A stretch of 64,000 bases of DNA, from contig JAQNBH010000010.1 of the NCBI GenBank assembly GCA_028752905.1, forward strand, positions 10,182,993 through 10,246,992, given 5' to 3'. The position numbers and the translations under genes were made by a program. The first letter of the stretch is position 1. The number at the start of each line of letters is the position of its first letter. The notes under the pieces are model-generated. The model worked only from the letters and a program-made list of their open reading frames with translations. It did not search any database and was not told the DNA's origin. The stretch comes from Cladorhizidae sp. MBARI D1340-BT2. Taxonomy: Eukaryota > Porifera > Demospongiae > Poecilosclerida > Cladorhizidae. Positions 21,347-31,912 of the stretch are shown here, piece after piece.

Positions 21347-21582
21347 CCCATATGTCCTGATTGTGCTGCCGTTAGCTGCCGTGAGTGAGGGACCTGACTG
21401 CTCGATACGGGTGTCGAGTCCGGTACAGGGGAAAACACTGACCTCTGCTCTGTGTCCACAAGAAACTGGCGCCCAGAATTTCTGTCCCAGATGAAAAGGA
21501 GGCTATCGTTAAGGCCGGTCGCCGAGGCCACTACTGACGACCGGCCTGCTCGTTTCCCGACCAGGAACAAGGATCCCGGCAT
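21232..21582 (-). pseudogene. pro: pro: aspartic protease, reached by -1 frameshift, active site damaged
   Basis: Frame -1 relative to gag, overlapping its last 52 bases. It reads [18 protein letters not shown], then E where Gly should follow; the conserved continuation (A-E-V-S-V-F-P) lies in the neighbouring frame. Loss of one G near 21449 would explain both the missing D-T-G glycine and the frame change. After that point the listed frame is noise and the RT frame carries the true sequence. Confidence 0.8.
21512..21558 (-). promoter_or_regulatory. -1 programmed ribosomal frameshift signal (slippery heptamer plus stem)
   Basis: In element sense, GGGAAAC occupies 21558-21552, phased exactly as X-XXY-YYZ in the gag frame (GGA begins at 21557). 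After a 4-base spacer, a perfect 10-bp GC-rich stem forms between 21547-21538 and 21521-21512 around a 16-base loop. The gag TAG stop (21533-21531) sits in that loop. Slippage puts ribosomes into the protease frame. GGGAAAC is a known retroviral slippery heptamer. Confidence 0.8.
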
Positions 21583-22190
21583 TGCCGAGCTAACTTGCCA
21601 TACTTTCGATGATAAAAGCAGAGATTGTCCTGAGAAGCGATCGGATTCTTAGACTTTGGCACTGAAAACGGACGACGTTGAATTGCACTGGCACTGGCTC
21701 CCATGTCCCTGGCTGCCCATAAGGAGTCCGCCCTTTTGGCCAGCTTCCGGTGGTCATCTATGTTAGTGTCCACCAACTGGACTCTGATGTCCTCAGGCAA
21801 CCGCTCCAGAAAGAGCTGGTCGAAAAGTAAACAGGGGGGGTGGTCTCCCAGGAGGGCTAGCATCTCATCCATAAGTGCGGAGGGTTTGGAATCTCCCAGA
21901 GGCCGAAAGTGGAGGAGGCGGGAAGCACGCTCACGTGAGCTGAGGCCGAAAGTGTCCAGCAAACGTTCCTTCAAAGCATCGTACTTGTGCACAGGAGGAG
22001 GTTGGCTGATGAGATCAAGCAGCCGCGCTGCTGTGTCTTGGTCCAATGCCGAGAGGACGTGGTAATACTTAGTCTCGTCGACCGTAATATTTCTCAAATT
22101 AAACTGAGCCTCTGTCTGAGCAAACCAAACTCGAGGCTGAGACGTCCAGAAAAGTGGCAGTTTGAGGGCAACTGCGTTCTCCACTGCCAT
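21531..22190 (-). CDS. gag: gag of CsRn1-like element (219 aa)
   Basis: Starts at the first ATG after the primer site (about 43 bases downstream of the LTR). Family features: L-P-L-F-W near the start, W-F-A-Q-T-E-A-Q-F, Y-D-A-L-K-E-R-L, G-D-S-K-P-S-A-L and L-F-L-E-R-L-P. A zinc-binding CHCC motif is present: C191, H194, C204, C208 (C-x2-H-x9-C-x3-C), characteristic of CsRn1-type gag rather than the CCHC knuckle. Intact frame ending at TAG 21533-21531, immediately downstream of the frameshift signal. Assembles the element's particle and binds its RNA. Confidence 0.9.
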   Translation of the reverse strand: MAVENAVALKLPLFWTSQPRVWFAQTEAQFNLRNITVDETKYYHVLSALDQDTAARLLDLISQPPPVHKYDALKERLLDTFGLSSRERASRLLHFRPLGDSKPSALMDEMLALLGDHPPCLLFDQLFLERLPEDIRVQLVDTNIDDHRKLAKRADSLWAARDMGASASAIQRRPFSVPKSKNPIASQDNLCFYHRKYGKLARQCRDPCSWSGNEQAGRQ

Positions 22191-22217
22191 AATGTCGGCC
22201 CAAAAAAACGTTTTTGG

Positions 22218-22232
22218 GTGTCGGGGTCACCA
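22218..22232 (-). promoter_or_regulatory. Primer binding site, tRNA-Trp type
   Basis: In element sense TGGTGACCCCGAC follows the 5' LTR after one base. The complement, GTCGGGGTCACCA, is the 3' end of eukaryotic tRNA-Trp with CCA, as I recall it. Confidence 0.7.
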
Positions 22233-22233
22233 A

Positions 22234-22368
22234 TGAAGCGATTACTAAAAGAGAATAGCAACTTTCTTTTCTACTCCACGAGAACAGCACAACATATCTG
22301 ACAAGTAATACCCAGTCGGTAAAGATCGACAAAACGCAAACATATAGGTTCGAAATATGTCCCCTACA
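22234..22368 (-). repeat. 5' LTR of CsRn1-like element (135 bp)
   Basis: Element sense begins TGTAGGGG and ends CGCTTCA. Target duplication GTAC follows at 22369-22372. A CTATATG motif inside could serve as a TATA element. Confidence 0.92.
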
Positions 22369-22372
22369 GTAC

Positions 22373-24170
22373 TCAACATGCAATCTACATATCTGATGAA
22401 AAACTGTGTTCTGGGCTATCATAAAATCATAAACATTCACACAAAAAAAGAAAAGAAGCTGTTTCTTTATCGTAGCACCCAACCATTTCACGAGCAAGCA
22501 GTAAGCCATGTTGAATTAATATACGTGAAGTATTCCCGATTCGCGAACACATAATGTGGTGTCGCGTGATTAAACGCAAATGCGCCTACCGTTGCTTGGC
22601 AATGCTGCGTTAGCATCTTGCTGCGCGAGTCCATTCGGTATAGCACTTCTTGTTTCAGGTAAGGAGGAAACAGTGCGACTCTCTTGGTTGTTAGCCTCAC
22701 ATTTATTTTGTGGAGTAGAAAATGTCTGTTTGCCAACTTGATAACTATACAATAATTATGTCTACTTATAGAGTTACATAATATATTTCTTGATTAAAGT
22801 GTTCCTTATTTTCTTAGTCAAGTGTACAAAATTGAATGGCTAAATTGAAAGAGTCAATCTTGGTGGCTGCAGTTCTTCTCAAACTTATTTATCGTAAGAA
22901 TCAAGCTTGTGTTTCTGATTGTCTCAGCTAGTACTTTATGAATTATGGCATGTGAGTTTGGTTGTTGGTTGCTAAGCAAAAATATGGTGACTTTTAGATA
23001 CAATACCTATGTCAGAGTATTACAATCTCTGCAATGTCTAATGCCAAGTCATGTTAATTGGTCATGCTACTTCTGAGGGATATTTGCTCATTCACTCATT
23101 GTATTCAGCAGACATTACTCTGCATAATTATAATTTAACAAGGCGGTAGTCAAGTATTGCACAGCTCATATAAGTAGTTGCTATCTGTGTAGTTCAGAAC
23201 CAAGATCAATCCAATTCTCTGGTTCAGCTGATTTATCTGAGACACTTGAACATCCCTCCCTATTGTTGTAGTTTTTTTGGCAAATGACCTTTTGGAAAGA
23301 CAAAGATTGTTCACCACACTTGTCAGACTGCATGTTACAAATAGTTGGAGCAGCTCCATTTTGATGCCGCAAGTGATAAAGCTTATTGTTTTGTTTTTTT
23401 ATGTCTGGAGTTTAAAATCGTGTCTCAGGAAGTTAGCACACAGATAGCATGTTTGCGGTATTGTACTCTCTATCACTAATTCAATAACATTTAAAAAAAT
23501 TAAATTTATTAATTTTTTGGTTGATGTGGATATTTGTTGGTATGGCAACTTGCTTTCATGTAATAATAATAATATGTCATCTGAGAAAGTCATCTGAGAA
23601 AGTAATGATTATTAAGAATCTTGGGCGGCAATGTGGTGCTGAGAGTATTCTTCCACCCCTGTTTGATACTTATTAATAATATTATGACAATTATGGCATC
23701 ATTATCATTGAAGTGGACATGATAAGTGGTAGAATTTGTTAGGTGCTACATTAGATGGGATGTGACAGTGGAATGTGCATGCCGTACCAGGTTCAGATTT
23801 GTTTCCTGTCATGTGTTACTACACCAATACTATAAGGTATTTACCACCATTCTCTGCATAGTAGTGTGGCATAAATAGTAAAGAATGCAATGCATTGTTT
23901 TGCAGGCAAAAATGAAGTGGAGAATTTATTTCTTAGCTCTATCCGCATTTCTTACAATCCATATGGATTGCTCTTTTCTATCATTCCTCTACTTCTGCTT
24001 TTTCCATAGTTTCATTAAAAATGTTTCTTGGCGAAATTTGGCAGAGCATGCACTTACAATAGTCTATATATGTATACTGGAAAATCTTGATTTAGATTCA
24101 TATCACGCCTGATCTCAATTTGACATGATTAGAGAGTCAACTCACTTTTCTCGCTCAAATAATAGGCTTT
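22373..24170. other. No recognised gene
   Basis: AT-rich spacer; short open frames with no family match. An 11-base direct repeat of CATCTGAGAAAGT lies at about 23578-23602. Confidence 0.4.
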
Positions 24171-24173
24171 TTA

Positions 24174-24420
24174 GACCACTTAACCACATAAGACACCTGT
24201 TCTGGGCCACTTAACCCAGAGCCAGGTTACCAAGCCACCTTGGCGAATTAGTTACTAAGCCACCTTGGCCACTTACCCAGAGCCACCTTGGCCACTTAAC
24301 CCAGAGCCAGGTTACCAATCCACAAAACCACTGTTGTACACTACGCTATATTGCACCACTTAACACCCATAGCCAGGATACCAAGCCACCTTGCCCACAG
24401 AACCACCATGGTGGTGTATC
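24174..24420. repeat. Degenerate minisatellite (CCACTTAACCCAGAGCCAGG type)
   Basis: Short modules such as CCACTTAACCCAGAGCCAGG, TTACCAAGCCACCTTGGC and CCACCATGGTGG recur irregularly over about 250 bp. Repeat units vary in order and length. Confidence 0.6.
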
Positions 24421-27002
24421 ATATGGTTGGGCTACTTTAACCTGGCTAATTTTTTCTCTCTCTCTGTGGTATGGTATGCCCTTCATTTCTGCAGCTCACC
24501 AAGTGCATTATCGTCACCATTTGTTTCTTCTTAATTTTAATCTAATATAATCCTGTTTCTTCTGCACATAGACACTTTCCCTCCGTGATCACTGTTAACA
24601 TATCTGCTGTGGTATACTGGAGGCTTCTCTTTTTGCCTCTCCTGTGGTGCTTGAGTTTTTAACATCCATCATACTCATTGTGACCACATTATGTTGTTGT
24701 TCCTCCCTATCTTTTACTGATATCCAAATAGTGTGTTCTACCCAGAGGATTTAAGCATATTGGCCTGATATCCGTTCAAAATTGAAGGCATATCAGCCAG
24801 TATGCCTTACCATGTACTATTACATTTCAAATTTCATTTTTGTCAAACAGTAAAATTTCATCTATACATGTTGTGGGCTTGTTTGGTGACTAGTTCTAGC
24901 TCCAAAATAGCTCCTGTCTCATGAGTGAGACCTACCAAATTGTGGAAATCAACAAGGGTATTACTAGTGTAGCTCAAACAAGCACAAGAAGGCTGCCATT
25001 GATAAAAATGGAAGTTAAACTTTCACTGGATGTTAGAGTTGGAGGATGGGCAAGGTGTGGCATGTTTGCTCTGCTGATAACATAATAATGGGCCTAGGAT
25101 GGTTGCCATTGGCCGAGTGATATGGATCATCTTGCCTCACATGACTCTAATAGGGCAGAGCTTAGTGAAGCAAAGCTAGATCACGGTAGGCTTGGAGTGA
25201 TGGAGTAGTGCCTAGGAAATATTGTAGCTTAGCACTCACTTTCCACCTAAATAGTCTCCTTTTTCCTTCTCTCGGTGTTTATGGAACCATTTCTTCCAGA
25301 ATTCTCATTGTAAACAGTATACAACAGTTAATTCACTCATTAAATATTTCAAGAAAATTATATGAGATTTGCAGGGGGATGCAAACCTTTCCGACATTCC
25401 CAGTTTGATGCTTGCTGCACTTCAATTCCTCGCTAGCAGTACCAATGGCTGCATTGATGGGGGTCAAGACCTGACAAGCTATCATCAGACCTTTACTGTC
25501 TTCCTTTCCCTCAAAGTCATCTTGTCCCTTTGAGTTTTAGGCTTCAGTATAATTATTTTGTAGAATAATTATGATGTCAATTGTATTATGTATTGCTTGT
25601 TGCATGATACTTTACTGATTCATAGCTCTTTTACATGAAACAATATTATGTCTAGTCCACTGTACCTCTTGCAATCTGTAAAGAATACAAGGTAAAAATA
25701 ACTCCAGACCATCATGGTTTATTACTATGCTCAATGATGACATGTCAATATACCTGACAAATATCCAGGGGAGAACACTGGATAGGTAGCCAACAACTGT
25801 CCAACATCTCTAGCACATAATTATCTTAGTGTGCTTTAGTAACCTTTGGAAAACTGGTACAGTGGTTTTTGCTGACAATTAGAGGCCAGTATTATTGCAG
25901 TCAGAAGAGTACAATATGCGCTTCCGTTGATCTGTGAATTTTTAATGTTGTGTATTTTAGTGACAGTAGGAAATTATAAGCATTCAAGAGAAATGCAACC
26001 ATTGACTTGCAATGTAAGTTTGCCAACACATTAAGATATATTTCATCTTCAAATAGTCAGATTCCAAAGGTAAAAGGTGTGAAGAAGTGATTTGTAACTA
26101 TGCCATGAGGAATTACAAGGAATTCTTCCTCCAGAGAAAGACCTACCAGCATGGAATGAACAAGCTTAAAAGTGAGCATCACCAGATGTTTGGTTTGATG
26201 GCAAACAAGATATCCATGACCCCAAATAGAGGATGGGTAAAAGTGGAGTGGATAGTAATACTCTGCTATATGGTTACAAAGATTTCGCAGAATTTCTTGC
26301 TCAATAGCTATGTCTGTAATCATGGTGTTTCAATATCAAAAGGTCCTATCTGTTGTTCATGAAGAAGAAAAGCTTGTTTTGGTTCAGGTGAGAGATTGTA
26401 AAACATGGACTCTCCAGATTTGAAAACAAACAGACTATATCATGCAGATTGAAAGACCAATGTAGGTTCCATGGGTCAGCACCTTTCACTCCATACAAGC
26501 TCTCTTGGAGTGTTGTCTCCAAAATGTTTAACAGAAAGGCTATTCTTCTCACTATTCATTGCCTGCATAATACTTAGAAGCTACTGTACCCATTTACCAT
26601 TTAAGTCAAATGGCTCTGTCAGCTCTGCAGATTACTGGCATCTGTAGAACTATTCACATAGATAAAAATCTGATATATTTATGTATGTGAAAACCTTGAC
26701 AAATCTGGATGCCATATCCACAGGCATAGACTACTAGAACTATTGACTCAACACTCACCAACAGGGCCTTGCCATAATTATGGGGCTTAAAAACGGAACT
26801 CGGACAAAAATCTTTAAACTTATATATTTCTGGTTCTAATCCGTGTTTTTAGATCACATTTTAAATGTAGCATCCTTAGATAGTGTAGTTTAATCTCTCT
26901 AGAAGACTCGTCATAAAATTGTTCGCACTCAACATAGCGAAATAAAACACCAAACATACTTGCTTATGTATAGTTAATTGTTCTAGTTATATTGTCTATG
27001 CG
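24421..27002. other. No recognised gene
   Basis: AT-rich. Minus readings at 26552-26346 and 26323-26057 lie close together and have coding-like composition, but no known domain and no splice join that I could defend. A tRNA A-box-like string occurs near 25100 without a B-box. Confidence 0.35.
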
Positions 27003-27841
27003 CTAGTGCTTCTGCCTTTTCCTGGTCTCCCTGTGCCTTCTCTCCCCCTGGCTAGCATCCCTGCTTCTCTTTTTGGACTTCTTGTGGATTTGAGACATGG
27101 TATCCTTGGCAAGGTTGCTGCCAAAGCAATTGAACAGGGACCCTGCCATAAATGGCAACAACTCCTCTACCAACAAGTGTCCACTGTCACATGCCTCGTT
27201 CTGGCGTCCTTGGTAGTTGCAAATAAACTTACTCACAACAGCCTGGAAGACCTTCAAAGCACCGTCACAGGCAAGGAAGCTTGCCCTCCTATCAGGGTCA
27301 CCAACTATGTGCCTCCACACCTGGCTCACATCGACTGTGAGGCTGACAGCCAGCTCGGTGGGTGCCTTGAGTCCTCCCCTGTTCAAGGTGTTGGTCATCC
27401 ACAGGTACTCCTCATCCACCTCGTCAGTGTCAAACACTGGGTCCTTGACACCAGCCACCAATAAGTTGATGCAGTCATCACAGTCCTTTTCTTGGTGGCC
27501 TGGTATCCCAGATAGCCTGCAATGTGTCCCAGGGCAGGCCTGGCATGGTCAGGTGGCTCATATGCATCTTCCTCACCTGTGGCAGCAGCCACAAGGCTCT
27601 TGACGAAGCTGTCGATCACCTGCTGGTCCTCCTGCCTCATTGCCTGCCTGGCTCCAGACATCTCCTGCTGCACCTCCTTGATGCCGTAACCGCTGTACCA
27701 CAGGAGGGCATGCTTGCGTATGATGGCCTCGCCCTCCAGGAAGTTGCGGACACTCGTCCACCGTCATCTGCATTGAGCTTGTCAATGGTAAAGCAGATGA
27801 ATTGGTGGTGGTTGTCGCCAGGCCCCCTCTTGATCTCAAAT
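27003..27841 (-). pseudogene. THAP-type transposon protein, exon 2 (two frame lesions)
   Basis: Begins after acceptor AG at 27843-27842 and continues exon 1 in frame (R-F-E-I-K-R-G-P-G-D, then Q-F-I-C-F-T-I-D-K-L). A one-base lesion near 27745 shifts to the frame with G-E-A-I-I-R-K-H-A-L-L-W-Y, D-S-F-V-K-S-L and H-I-A-G-Y-L-G-Y-Q-A. A second near 27497 shifts to D-C-D-D-C-I-N-L-L-V-A-G-V-K-D-P (a CxxC pair) and on to a strongly basic tail (K-K-S-K-K-R-S-R ... R-K-R-Q-K-H), with TAG... stop at 27003. The I-A-G-Y-x-G-Y plus C-x2-C ending resembles C-termini of THAP-linked transposases. Dead unless the lesions are assembly errors. Confidence 0.65.
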
Positions 27842-28080
27842 CTGCATCACAAACATAATTACACAGTTAGTGTTTAAAAAATTGCTTGGGTCACAGACTA
27901 CTTGGGTCACAGACTACCTATTATTCTGTGTCTGTTGGGTCTAATTGAAACGTAGTGCACATTCTGTCTGTAGTGCTCTAAGACTTTAGGAATAAAGAGT
28001 TTAAAATATTTTTAATTGCTTTTTAGTAATTTTACATTCCCTTCTGGGCTAGGGCTAGGGCTGTGGAGGCCAACAAAAAT

Positions 28081-28101
28081 GGGGGGGGGGGGGGGGGGGG
28101 G
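28081..28101. repeat. 21-base G homopolymer
   Basis: Uninterrupted G run inside the intron of the THAP-type gene; its length in the assembly should be viewed with caution. Confidence 0.9.
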
Positions 28102-28223
28102 AAATAACCGAAAAGGTCAAGGTTCATAAAAAATTCATAAGGTCAAGATTCATAACCGGGACTAGACCAAAATGTTCAAACCCGGTACCGGTACATTAGC
28201 CACAGTATTTAAATTACATTTAC

Positions 28224-28738
28224 CTGAAACCATGGTCGATACAGAAGCCTGGCCTGCACATCTTTTCCCACAGGTCGGCAAAGTCATTGACAGAGTCCTT
28301 TGCCATCAGCTCAACCTCCTGCTGCTGAAGCAACTCCGCCGTCCTTTGGTGTCTGACCTCCATGATGGCTGCCTGGGTGGGTCTGGGCTGTACCACTGGG
28401 ACATGACTGTAGTAGCCAGGGTACTTGGGGAAGAGGGATGGGATGGAAGTTGATTTGAGACGCCTACGTTTCCTGTCAGCGCCAGTCTTTTTCACCTGTG
28501 TGGCCTCAAAGTCCTTGGGCTGAAAGTGTTTGTCACAGACACCTCCATGCTTGGTGTCAACGGAATCCTCTCGGTGGAGTGTTTTCACCCACTTCTGCCT
28601 GATCTCCTCATTAGCAGGAAAGATTCTCACTGTATACTTCTTGGGCTCTGGCACCTCGCCCTCTTCCTCGACTGCCTTGTCCTGTTTCGTTAAGTCATAG
28701 CCAGAGCGGCAATTAACTGCCTGGCACTTTTTTCCCAT
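28224..28738 (-). CDS. THAP zinc-finger protein, exon 1
   Basis: ATG at 28738 opens a THAP domain: C5 and C10 (M-G-K-K-C-Q-A-V-N-C), R-I-F-P-A (compare F-P in the family), the invariant Trp (K-W-V-K), then C-D-K-H and F-Q-P-K-D-F, a C2CH zinc finger that binds DNA. A basic stretch (D-R-K-R-R-R-L-K) and the start of a helical region follow. The exon ends in CAG|GTAAAT at 28224/28223 in phase 2. Intron 28223-27842 (382 bases) has canonical GT and AG. The gene resembles transposon-derived THAP proteins; host domestication cannot be judged from here. Confidence 0.8.
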
Positions 28739-29086
28739 GCCTTAAGTTGAAATCTTCACTTGTAATATCGTTCAGCTGTTCAGCTGTTCAGCTTCTCTGG
28801 TATGGTGGCTACTGCAGTGGCGGATCCAGGATTTAATACAAAAAGTGAGTTTCAAAAACGTGCCTGGTATATCGATCGGTAAAGGGTCTCGCTGCGTGGA
28901 GACTATGTCCCGAGATGCAACTACTTTTCCAACGAAGCTTGTACGATTGTACGATGAGAGATGTTTGGAAAATTTCTTAAACTTGAAAATGTAAGTTGCT
29001 AATTCGTCTGCAAGTGAAAAAAGTCTTTTATTTGAAGATTTGAAACAAAAGTAGCGCTGCTCATAGTGGCAAATAGCTACATGAAA
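28739..29086. other. Upstream of THAP-type gene; no gene
   Basis: Contains GTTCAGCT three times in tandem near 28769-28793 and CAGTGGCGGATCC near 28815, a string often seen at DNA-transposon termini; no partner terminus was found. Confidence 0.35.
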
Positions 29087-29302
29087 TATAGCTAGCTAGA
29101 TATAGCTATCTAGATACGGCTACACATAGCTAGCTAGATACAGCTACACATAGCTAGCTAGATACAGCTACACATAGCTGGCTAGATACAGCTACACATA
29201 GCTGGCTAGATACAGCTACACATAGCTGGCTAGATACAGCTATACATAGCTAGCTAGATACAGCTATACATAGCTAGCTAGATACAGCTATACATAGCTA
29301 GC
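29087..29302. repeat. 24-bp minisatellite (AGCTAGCTAGATACAGCTAC type)
   Basis: About eight to nine copies of a 24-bp unit with AGCTAGCTAGATACAGCTA(C/T)ACAT pattern and few substitutions (TAGC to TGGC, CAC to TAC). Rich in AGCT, allowing many hairpins. Confidence 0.85.
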
Positions 29303-30521
29303 AAATACATAACTAGCTAATGAATATATAGCTAACAAAAACTAAAATATACAAAAAAGAAAAAAAGCCAAAATAATATTATAGCTTTTCATTTGTCAGC
29401 CCCATACGGCGCGGCAAGGCGGGGCCCTTTTAGGCAGTGTTGAGTCAATTAGTTCTAGTAGTCTATGCCACAGGATAACCGGCAAAAGTTGCAGTCATGT
29501 TACAACATAGGTATTTTTCAGTGCCATTACCACTTCATCGAGCTCTTATCCAATAGGGGAAACACTACTTTGTAATATGAGACAATATCAGGACTTGTGA
29601 TTATTTGCAGCTATGTTTCCTAACCTTGTCATAGACAAAAATTAAAATTTACCAATTAATTTTTTGACATTGAACCAGAGGTACAAGGTATGCCACTCAG
29701 TGTCAGGGCAGGTAAGTAAATCTGCCACACCATTTACTTTTGCTGTAAAGCTTGGGCATTGGTAGTAATGTCTTATACCACATTTTGTGAGTTTTTGCAC
29801 AGCTCCTTCATCCTTCTAATACCCCTGGGAAGCTGTAGTTAGTTGTCGAGAGATTAAGAATCTTAACAAAAGAACCTCTACAATTCTTTTGAAAAGCTAC
29901 CTTCATTAGCATAGAGATGAACCCGAAAGTCATTTCCTTAGCTATTAGTCTGCTCTCTGAAACTGTATTACCATTGTTGATCACATTGATGATGCACCTT
30001 GGGACTCCTATAATTCATGTAGTAGTATGCAGTATGCTTGCTGCTTAGTCTACACTTATGTAAAAAGTTATCAGTCAACACAGGGTCTGAATAAAATACT
30101 GAACAATGCACTTGCTGGATGAAGTGTGAGTTAAAGTCCAGTAGTGTATGGCAGAGTAACCACACATTTTATTACAGAGAAAAAACCTATACCAGCCACA
30201 CATCAAAGAGCAACCGTCCTCAATCTTATTTACGTTTTTTCCAATTTATAATATCATGCAGTGGCAGGATGAAGCTCTTGAAAAACTCAGAGGTTCAATT
30301 AAAGAATAACCCAGTGCTTGCTGCCTCCATCCATGTCCAGAAGGTGGACTATGACTGACTCACCCAGTTGTATCTGTCCAAAGGTGGCACGTCATGTCCT
30401 TGGAGAACAAGCTGTAGAAACCTTGAATCTCCACATGGTAGACCAATCCCTCAATGTGCTTGTTTATTAGCCGGTTCTAGGTAATTAGTGATTGTAACCT
30501 TGAATTTGCTATTGAAGGATG
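29303..30521. other. No recognised gene
   Basis: AT-rich. Minus readings around 30476-29968 have coding-like composition in broken frames but no family that I can name. Confidence 0.35.
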
Positions 30522-30708
30522 TGATACTCCTGCCTGACTGAATGTATTCAGGGCCTCCTTGTACTTCAAGGTTTCAAACTGTAAATGGTAAGAGTGTGTC
30601 AATGTTTTCCGAAGAAACCTTGCTGCTGGTATTTGGGTCACAGTATTTTGAAGCACGATCACAAAACATTATGTAGTCATGCATGAATCCCTTTCTTATG
30701 CCCACATT
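30522..30708. repeat. Truncated copy of 432-bp tandem unit
   Basis: Matches the first 187 bases of the units at 32203, 32635 and 33067 almost perfectly, then breaks off at CCCACATT. Its last 45 bases recur at 31913-31957, on the far side of an intervening block. Confidence 0.9.
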
Positions 30709-30903
30709 CTTCCCGGTGTAAGCGCCATATGGCGTAATTGCTTTTGAAAAATCATAAAAAATCAATCGTTGGTTGTTTTGCAAAACAAAAATATCATAAA
30801 ATTGCGCAATGCTACATTCAAAATTATACGGCAATATAGCGCAGGTAACTAGGGAAATCCCGCCCGTAAAGTTCAAGGGGTCAATTCTGCCCTAGAATTT
30901 AAA

Positions 30904-31573
30904 ATGGTCGAAAGGCTATCTTTTGATGAGGTACTCACAGCGGTCCTGGACGACAACTAAGACGACTTCGGGTTATCTGACGATGAATCTGAGGAAGGGG
31001 AGAGTGAAGCCTACCGTGTACAGCCCAGTTTGGATCGTGACCAAGTAGAGCTACTCGGCAGAGACTTTTCCAATCGAAACCATGGCAGTATGGACGAAGC
31101 TATGGCTGTTGGAGGCGAAGGCATTGATCCAGGCAGTCCTCCTGGTAAGTCAATGTACTTTGCTAGCTATATATAAAGCCTGATAGTCTGAGGAGCTAGC
31201 TAAATCATGGTGTTAGCTACACCTGTGTAATAGCCTACTTTCCTTTATAGTTCTAGCTGTACTTGATTCCTTGACTTGTCTAATAAGTTGACGAATAACA
31301 ACTCTATCATGTTCAGGTTTGATAGAGCAAGTGATGGACCATGACAGAGATAATACCATGGCACAGCTTCCCCATGTTCAGATGAGTTCTGATAAAGATA
31401 GTGATGCAAACACACCTACCCCACTCTCTTCATCCATACTGCACGAGGACGCTCGTCTTGTTAGACCTACACGAGGACGTACTTTTCTCAGAAGTAGGAA
31501 TGTTCAACTCTCCCCCTTACCTTCATCCAGTGCTAGTCTTACTGCGCGAGGACACTTGTATATCAGACTATGA
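30904..31573 (+). pseudogene. Two-exon acidic N-terminal segment, possibly of a piggyBac-type transposase
   Basis: Exon 1 (30904-31144) opens at ATG with L-S-F-D-E-V-L and runs into a very acidic stretch (D-D-E-S-E-E-G-E-S-E) with one in-frame TAA at 30958-30960. It ends in G|GTAAGT, phase 1. Exon 2 starts at 31317 after TTCAG and reads G-L-I-E-Q-V-M-D-H-D to a stop at 31571-31573. Intron of 172 bases, GT-AG. The acidic leader resembles N-termini of piggyBac transposases, but no DDE core follows, so the identity is tentative. Confidence 0.35.
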
Positions 31574-31912
31574 GTATATCATTACAGAGTATTGTATTGT
31601 ATAATTGCTCTTTGATTCTGTGTACATTGTATCAATATTATTGGTTATGGGAATTGTATCAATAATATTGGTGGGAATTCTATACAGTAGAAATTATGTC
31701 CTCTCTGTTAGTCAGGCAAACGTCTTGTCATACCACAGCATATCTCAGTTGTTCCTAAAGTTGGCTGAAAAAAGGATAACAATACAATAATATACAATTT
31801 TTATTTTTTAATTTTTTTATTTTATTATTAAACATTATAATGATATTCATACATGTGTGGTTTTGTTGCCTAGCTATATGAATTGACCACACTAATGTCC
31901 AACAGTAGAGCT

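Larger units (their letters stand above)
18241..22368 (-). mobile_element. CsRn1-like Ty3/gypsy LTR retrotransposon
   Basis: A 4.1-kb element: 135-bp LTRs, tRNA-Trp-type primer site, gag with CHCC motif, protease, RT, RNase H and integrase in usual Ty3/gypsy order, and a G-rich purine tract. The 4-bp duplication GTAC flanks it (18237-18240 and 22369-22372). CHCC gag motif, tRNA-Trp primer and 4-bp duplications together point to the CsRn1 group. LTRs differ at one base in 135, so insertion is very recent; even so, three single-base lesions break pol. Confidence 0.92.

Noticed and set aside
22099..22509. 136-codon minus frame over the 5' LTR and flank
   Set aside because: Crosses LTR and host DNA with no domain; overlaps the true gag in another frame.
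25095..25200. tRNA-like start (GGCCGAGTGATATGG)
   Set aside because: A-box-like only; no B-box at usual distance and no cloverleaf.
27006..27877. Plus-strand frames of 117-152 codons
   Set aside because: Shadows of the THAP-type gene exon 2 on the opposite strand.
28045..28070. GGGCTAGGGCTAGGG resembling telomeric repeat
   Set aside because: Only two to three units and not the animal TTAGGG; more likely chance beside a G-rich tract.
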